Origin: Spirochaetota bacterium
GTDB lineage: Bacteria > Spirochaetota > B62-G9
Length of the DNA: 11,049 bases
Reading direction: 5' to 3'
Assembly: GCA_026990615.1 (NCBI GenBank)
Contig: JALXDB010000451.1
Span: 1 to 11,049 of the forward strand
Position numbers and translations under genes: made by a program. Below are positions 8,213-11,049 of the stretch, in pieces. Position 1 is the first letter of the stretch; every line of letters begins with the position of its first letter. The notes under the pieces were generated by a model. That model searched no databases. It saw only the letters and a list, made by a program, of their open reading frames with translations, and was not told the origin of the DNA.

Positions 8213-8229
8213 TAAGAGGATACCTCTTA
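8213..8229. repeat. Short perfect hairpin overlapping the KaiC-like stop codon
   Basis: TAAGAGG (8213-8219) and CCTCTTA (8223-8229) form a 7-bp stem with an ATA loop; one arm contains the stop codon at 8227-8229. On the minus strand no T tract follows, so termination there is doubtful. It may protect the 3' end of the message or be incidental. Confidence 0.4.
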
Positions 8230-9105
8230 TTTCTTTCCAGACTTTCTCACAACTTCGGCTAAAGGAGGCCCAACCCTTACGATTCCAGACTTTGTAATCT
8301 CCATCACCCTTGTTTTTGTATCATGCCCCGAAAGCCTGCAGCCATCTATCCGAATCGTTCTAATCAAGTCCCCGATCTCAGCTCCAAAAAGGCTCTGATC
8401 GTATCTCGAAAGAATTTCTTTTTTAGCAACAACTATTGTTGCATCAACAATATGGCCTACACCGTACCCACCGGCTGCTTCTGCCGTTAATTCTTCATGC
8501 CCGCTTCTTTTTTGAGATATAAATATGGATGTTTGATGCCACTTTTTTATAAAATTATAGAGCGCTCTGACAGTCTGCCTCGCCATCATCTCCTTTGCCT
8601 CATAAAGGCCTGTCACAGAATCCACAACAGTCGCCTTTACATTGTAAGTTTTTATTCCGTAAGCAAGGGTATCAAAAAGGACCTGAAGCTCGTTTCGCAG
8701 ATCAGAATTGGTGGCTGCGTCTATTACAACTATCCTATCCTCGATTTTTTCCCAATTTACACCGAGTGTTGCAGCTCTCTGCTTTAACGATGCAACATAA
8801 AACGGGGCGGGTTGCTCCACTGTAACAAGGCATACATTAATTCCCTCCGACGCCTGTGTAATAAGGAACTGTTCGGCCATAAGGCTCTTTCCTGTGTCAG
8901 GGACACCGGTTATATGAATCACCCCGCCGGAGGGGTATCCCCCAAGGGGCTTTATAAGTACTTCACCATTTTCATCCAGCTTTGTGGTAAAAAACATTTC
9001 GTCCAATCCCTCAACACCGGTTCTGACCCCTTTTATTTCCGGTGCAGATCTGGCTATCTCCTTTGCAGTACCAACACTTTCAAAAGCAATCTTTTTATCA
9101 TCCAT
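8227..9105 (-). CDS. KaiC/RecA-like ATPase, single domain (AF_0795-type)
   Basis: This is a 292-residue cytoplasmic P-loop ATPase with one KaiC/RecA core, unlike cyanobacterial KaiC, which has two. The motif TGVEGLDEMFF at 29-39 is the entry typical of KaiC domains. Walker A is GVPDTGKS (67-74). VTVEQP at 94-99 matches the KaiC VTFEE site, but the second catalytic glutamate is Gln98. Walker B is TVVDS (159-163), and FISQKRSG (195-202) is followed by a glycine-rich segment, AAGGYGVGHIVDATIVV. ATG 9105 follows the HTH gene's stop by 2 nt, and GGAGG lies inside that gene's end, so the two are surely one operon. From memory it resembles the thermophile KaiC family represented by AF_0795 (TIGR03878), whose members sit beside a regulatory-domain protein; a family search would settle this. 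A role in signalling or regulation is inferred, and there is no evidence here for a clock or for a DNA repair role. Confidence 0.88.
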   Translation of the reverse strand: MDDKKIAFESVGTAKEIARSAPEIKGVRTGVEGLDEMFFTTKLDENGEVLIKPLGGYPSGGVIHITGVPDTGKSLMAEQFLITQASEGINVCLVTVEQPAPFYVASLKQRAATLGVNWEKIEDRIVVIDAATNSDLRNELQVLFDTLAYGIKTYNVKATVVDSVTGLYEAKEMMARQTVRALYNFIKKWHQTSIFISQKRSGHEELTAEAAGGYGVGHIVDATIVVAKKEILSRYDQSLFGAEIGDLIRTIRIDGCRLSGHDTKTRVMEITKSGIVRVGPPLAEVVRKSGKK

Positions 9106-9107
9106 CT

Positions 9108-9497
9108 CTACTTCTGCTCCTCCTCTCTTAACTTTTTATAGGCCATTTTAGCCAGAGACCCTGCAACATGATGCGGTTTTTCTCCTTTATCACCCGGCAC
9201 ACTGTTAAGTATTTTATTAACCACATCCTCTTCCTTCGCCCTCAGAATATTTGAAACAGTAGCAGACGACAATCCAAGCATACTTGCAATTTCTTTGGAG
9301 CTTTTCATATAATCCTCAAACAGTACCACAACATACGATGCTTCAACTAGAGATGGAAGCCAGGTAAGATTTCTGTATTCAAATAATTTTCTCGGTCCTC
9401 CTAGGATATCTAGAGACTTCAAGAATACTTTCATAGCCCTGTCGTCAAGTTCCTTTTCAAAATCTTTTTCATGGTTAGGCTTTACCTCGGTTACCAT
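9108..9497 (-). CDS. KaiC-adjacent helix-turn-helix regulatory protein
   Basis: This is a 129-residue soluble protein. A helix-turn-helix is visible at about 65-88: KSSKEIASMLGLSSATVSNI has the spacing of sigma-factor region-4-like or MarR-like DNA-binding helices. The N-terminal part (about 1-62) is charged, then contains LTWLPSLVEASYVVVLFEDY. The tail (99-129) is basic and glutamate-rich. ATG 9497 has an excellent ribosome site, AGGAGG, 7 nt upstream. It is the first gene of the operon, 2 nt before the KaiC-like ATPase. I believe it belongs to the small family described as a probable regulatory domain found next to KaiC homologues (TIGR03879), which is consistent with this pairing but not checked. 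The obvious hypothesis is a DNA-binding partner whose activity responds to the ATPase. Its target is unknown and could include its own promoter. Confidence 0.8.
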   Translation of the reverse strand: MVTEVKPNHEKDFEKELDDRAMKVFLKSLDILGGPRKLFEYRNLTWLPSLVEASYVVVLFEDYMKSSKEIASMLGLSSATVSNILRAKEEDVVNKILNSVPGDKGEKPHHVAGSLAKMAYKKLREEEQK

Positions 9498-9510
9498 AAT
9501 CTCCCCTCCT
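9498..9510 (-). promoter_or_regulatory. Strong ribosome binding site of the HTH gene
   Basis: On the minus strand AGGAGG at 9510-9505 is a full Shine-Dalgarno sequence, 7 nt before ATG 9497. It fixes the start of the HTH gene. Confidence 0.85.
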
Positions 9511-9556
9511 TTTTTATAATCAGTGGTAGAGATACTCTCAAACAGGAGTTGAACCC

Positions 9557-9584
9557 ATTATAGGACAACGCATTAGCATCACAA
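9557..9584 (-). promoter_or_regulatory. Sigma-70-like promoter of the HTH-KaiC operon
   Basis: On the minus strand TTGTGA (9584-9579, 4 of 6 matches to TTGACA) is followed by a 16-bp spacer and a perfect TATAAT (9562-9557). The transcript would start near 9550 and carry about 50 nt of leader, in which GAGA-GTA-TCTC near 9530-9540 could form a small hairpin before the ribosome site. Confidence 0.65.
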
Positions 9585-9890
9585 GTTCCCTGTACACCTG
9601 CAGATTCTATAAACCTATCGAATAAATACTGTAAAAGTATGAATCTAAACCAAATAATTATTAGGGCCAATGTCGAGTTTTCAATTTTAATTCAAAAAAT
9701 ACATAATTTTATGTCTTTAATACTATAAAAAGTAGCGTGTAATTTCTTAAATATTAAATATTTAAGAACTCGAATTTCGCCCTGTTATATAATTACACTG
9801 CCATACAGATAGAGGAGGGAAATAGCAGGAATATCTATCTATAATTTAATCAAGAATTGGTATTATGGCAATTATTTGAAGCTGCACCAT
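9585..9890. other. AT-rich intergenic stretch with palindromes
   Basis: No gene of useful length is found. It contains inverted repeats at 9701-9714 (ACATAA-TT-TTATGT) and 9744-9768. A plus-strand TATAAT lies at 9788-9793, and a strong orphan ribosome-site-like GAGGAGGGA near 9812-9820 has no ATG, GTG or TTG at a proper distance. Confidence 0.45.
9744..9768. repeat. Perfect 25-nt A/T-rich palindrome
   Basis: TTCTTAAATATT (9744-9755) and AATATTTAAGAA (9757-9768) are perfect inverted 12-nt arms around a single A. There is no T tract after either arm, which argues against a terminator. A binding site for a dimeric regulator is possible; it lies about 160 bp upstream of the -35 box of the KaiC operon. 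Confidence 0.75.
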
Positions 9891-9916
9891 AAAAAAATCA
9901 GCAGACTAACCGGCTG
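9891..9916 (-). terminator. Weak intrinsic terminator of the Smr gene
   Basis: On the minus strand CAGC (9916-9913) pairs with GCTG (9902-9899) across a 10-nt loop that contains the TAG stop, and seven Ts follow at 9897-9891 after one A. The T tract is good but the stem is only 4 bp. Confidence 0.35.
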
Positions 9917-10190
9917 GGTTATTAAGATAAACAACTGTAGCCCCCCATCCTCCTTCATCCTCACCCGCCAGCCTGAAACTTTTTACCTCTTTTATTCTTG
10001 CTAGAATTGAATGAACCCTACTCCTTAAAATCCCTTTTCCCTTTCCGTGAATAATTCTAACCACATAGATTTCGTTTTTAATACATTCTTTGATATAATC
10101 ACGAATTAGTTCTTTTAACCCCCGGGGGTCAAAATAATGGAGATCTAAAATGCCATCAATTGGATACTCAACAGGTTCGCCGGTTCCCAA
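9906..10190 (-). CDS. Stand-alone Smr-domain protein
   Basis: This is a 94-residue small MutS-related (Smr) domain protein; such domains occur at the C-terminus of MutS2 and alone, and are associated with nucleic acid cleavage or branched-DNA and ribosome-linked activities. LDLHYF at 16-21 matches the LDLHG motif with the Gly replaced by Tyr but the Asp and His kept. IIHGKGKGILR at 46-56 is the second signature (TGRG/HGKG, then a Leu-Arg). The C-terminal strand GWGATVVYL at 81-89 matches the usual GGxGxTxVxL ending. The start is TTG 10190: AGGTG lies 7 nt upstream and an in-frame stop sits at 10209-10211, so no other start fits. It is transcribed in the same direction as its neighbours but is separated from the upstream small gene by 145 bp. 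The nucleic acid target is unknown. Confidence 0.87.
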   Translation of the reverse strand: MGTGEPVEYPIDGILDLHYFDPRGLKELIRDYIKECIKNEIYVVRIIHGKGKGILRSRVHSILARIKEVKSFRLAGEDEGGWGATVVYLNNPAG

Positions 10191-10214
10191 TTTACTACAC
10201 CTATATAATCAATC

Positions 10215-10245
10215 TAAAATGTTTGTAGTTTAAAATGTTCGTTGT
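10215..10245. repeat. 16-bp-spaced direct repeat upstream of the Smr gene
   Basis: TAAAATGTTTGTAGT (10215-10229) and TAAAATGTTCGTTGT (10231-10245) match at 13 of 15 positions, 16 bp apart. They lie 25 to 55 bp before the TTG start of the Smr gene, in the probable promoter region. They could be tandem operator sites or simple local duplication. Confidence 0.5.
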
Positions 10246-10282
10246 AACTTTATCTATTGCCTTTTAAGCTAGGCCTCTTCCC

Positions 10283-10306
10283 TTTATTTTATCCATTTAT
10301 TTTATC
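10283..10306. repeat. Short tandem repeat, 13-bp period
   Basis: TTTATTTTATC occurs at 10283-10293 and again at 10296-10306. It lies between the Smr gene and the small gene downstream of the radical SAM gene. It is low in complexity and probably incidental. Confidence 0.35.
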
Positions 10307-10335
10307 AATACTAAAACAGAATTTCCATCACTATA

Positions 10336-10617
10336 TTATTTATTCAGGTTATTCTTCAATTCTCGATAATAGATATCCATAGGCATCGTTACTTTTTTAT
10401 ACAGGATTCTAAATGTTATGCTATCCTTAATATACTCAAGATAACCCCTCAGTTTAGAAAATAATCTTAATACAACATCTATCAATTTAAAAATAAGTTT
10501 CTTTACAGGACTGTTTTTCCATGCCTTTAAAGAAAAACTAAGAAAAAGTCCGCTCAATGAAATTACCCTTTCGTTTAACCATATAAGGCCGTTAACAACT
10601 ATTAAAAGATTTTTCAT
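10336..10617 (-). CDS. Uncharacterised 93-residue basic protein
   Basis: I do not recognise this protein. It is rich in Lys, Arg, Leu and Ile, with two hydrophobic stretches (about 4-30 with LIVVNGLIWL and SLSGLFLSFSL, and about 41-56 with LIFKLIDVVLRLF). The pattern suggests amphipathic helices lying on a membrane rather than clear transmembrane spans. No catalytic motif is seen. ATG 10617 is preceded by AAGGGA about 8 nt upstream, a good ribosome site, which supports a real gene. It starts 26 nt after the stop of the radical SAM gene and is probably co-transcribed. It could be an accessory protein of that enzyme or a decayed remnant of a larger gene. Confidence 0.6.
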   Translation of the reverse strand: MKNLLIVVNGLIWLNERVISLSGLFLSFSLKAWKNSPVKKLIFKLIDVVLRLFSKLRGYLEYIKDSITFRILYKKVTMPMDIYYRELKNNLNK

Positions 10618-10633
10618 AATTTATATCCCTTAA
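10618..10633 (-). promoter_or_regulatory. Ribosome binding site of the 93-residue gene
   Basis: On the minus strand AAGGGA precedes ATG 10617 by about 8 nt. It is the main evidence that this short reading frame is translated. Confidence 0.55.
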
Positions 10634-10643
10634 ACCTGGATTT

Positions 10644-11049
10644 CTAAATAAGAATCTGTTTTCTTAAAGCTCCGGGCAATAAATCCCAGAAACGTAAGTT
10701 TTTAATACCTGAACCTGCTTCTATTTTAGCCATTTCCCACTCTTTCTGATAAATTCGAGAAGCAATATCGGGGAAGTTAATTATCTCATTATTTACACTT
10801 TTCTTAGCTCCCATATTAACAGCCAGATGAATCAACGGGTGTGAAAGATTAAAAACAAGCCTTTTCATTGTTTCAGATATTTTTGAGAATTCTGAAACTG
10901 CCCATAATCTTCCAATTTCCAATTCGATCGGCGACATATTCTTTGGACTAAAAACAACATTGTTATGATCATACAAACTCCAATCATCTGTAATTATTCT
11001 GCCCTCCTCTTTAAGGACTTTATACGTAATTGTTCCGGGATTGGGCGTT
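10644..11049 (-). CDS. B12-binding radical SAM protein, C-terminal end (cut by right edge)
   Basis: Only the last 134 residues are present; the frame is open to the window edge. The visible part reads like the C-terminal region of cobalamin-dependent radical SAM enzymes of the BchE or hopanoid type. It has TPNPGT at the edge (usually TPFPGT), then LKEEGRIITDDWSLYD, VVFSPKNMSP, and an alpha-helical tail beginning IELEIGRLWAVSEF. The N-terminal B12-binding domain and the CxxxCxxC iron-sulfur motif should be outside the window, so the reaction cannot be inferred. Such enzymes act on unreactive carbon centres, often methylating or rearranging lipids, pigments or natural products. A TTG at 10976 could be called as a start but would discard this conserved segment. 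It ends with LRKQILI and TAG at 10644-10646. The unknown 93-residue gene follows on the same strand. Confidence 0.78.
   Translation of the reverse strand, partial: TPNPGTITYKVLKEEGRIITDDWSLYDHNNVVFSPKNMSPIELEIGRLWAVSEFSKISETMKRLVFNLSHPLIHLAVNMGAKKSVNNEIINFPDIASRIYQKEWEMAKIEAGSGIKNLRFWDLLPGALRKQILI

Noticed and set aside
8497..9141. Three plus-strand reading frames of 76-109 residues.
   Set aside because: They are antisense shadows of the KaiC-like gene, with no ribosome sites and no known domains.
9541..9556. Minus-strand GGGTTCAACTCCTG resembling a tRNA T arm, with TCTCTACCA downstream.
   Set aside because: The distance from the T arm to CCA is about twice what a tRNA needs, no acceptor partner or anticodon arm folds, and the same place is explained by the TATAAT promoter.
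10644..10976. A 110-residue gene starting at TTG 10976.
   Set aside because: The frame stays open to the right edge and the upstream residues (TPNPGT, EEGRIITDDWS) are conserved radical SAM C-terminal sequence.

Overview
The window looks like part of an AT-rich bacterial chromosome. All seven protein genes I can support lie on the minus strand, so the window reads right to left. A tandem pair of RND inner-membrane permeases points to a diderm (two-membrane) bacterium. A single-domain KaiC-like ATPase next to its small HTH partner, together with a geranylgeranyl-reductase-family flavoprotein, is a combination I associate mainly with thermophilic or anaerobic archaea and bacteria. I cannot name the genus or phylum.

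Layout from the right edge. (1) 10644-11049 is the C-terminal end of a B12-binding radical SAM protein, cut by the window edge. (2) 10336-10617 is a 93-residue basic protein of unknown function, probably in the same transcript. (3) 9906-10190 is a stand-alone Smr-domain protein starting at TTG, with a 16-bp-spaced direct repeat just upstream. (4) 9108-9497 and 8227-9105 form a two-gene operon: a short HTH protein and a KaiC/RecA-like ATPase separated by 2 nt, behind a good sigma-70 promoter. (5) 6837-7859 is a short FAD-dependent oxidoreductase of the geranylgeranyl reductase family. (6) 6224-6836 is about 600 bp without genes that ends in a well-formed promoter. (7) 3020-6205 and 1-3013 are two consecutive RND permeases separated by 6 nt; the second runs off the left edge.

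The most interesting part is the RND pair. The first permease keeps the TM4 aspartate used for proton coupling, but it has no ATG, GTG or TTG codon that would include its first membrane helix. The best start is an ATT preceded by GAAGG, just behind a 9-codon leader ORF in the same frame. The second permease is an intact reading frame across all 1004 visible codons. It has lost the TM4 proton-relay residues, with two phenylalanines at the aligned positions. It carries about four degenerate 20-21-residue tandem repeats in the cytoplasmic TM4-TM5 loop. This suggests a heteromeric pump with one energised and one non-energised subunit. No adaptor (membrane fusion protein) or outer-membrane channel gene is visible; these may lie beyond the left edge.

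Regulation that can be seen: sigma-70-like promoters at 6271-6298 (RND operon) and 9557-9584 (KaiC operon), hairpins overlapping three stop codons (6837, 8227, 9906), and a perfect 25-nt A/T palindrome at 9744-9768 of unknown role. There is no rRNA, complete tRNA, CRISPR array, transposase or insertion sequence.
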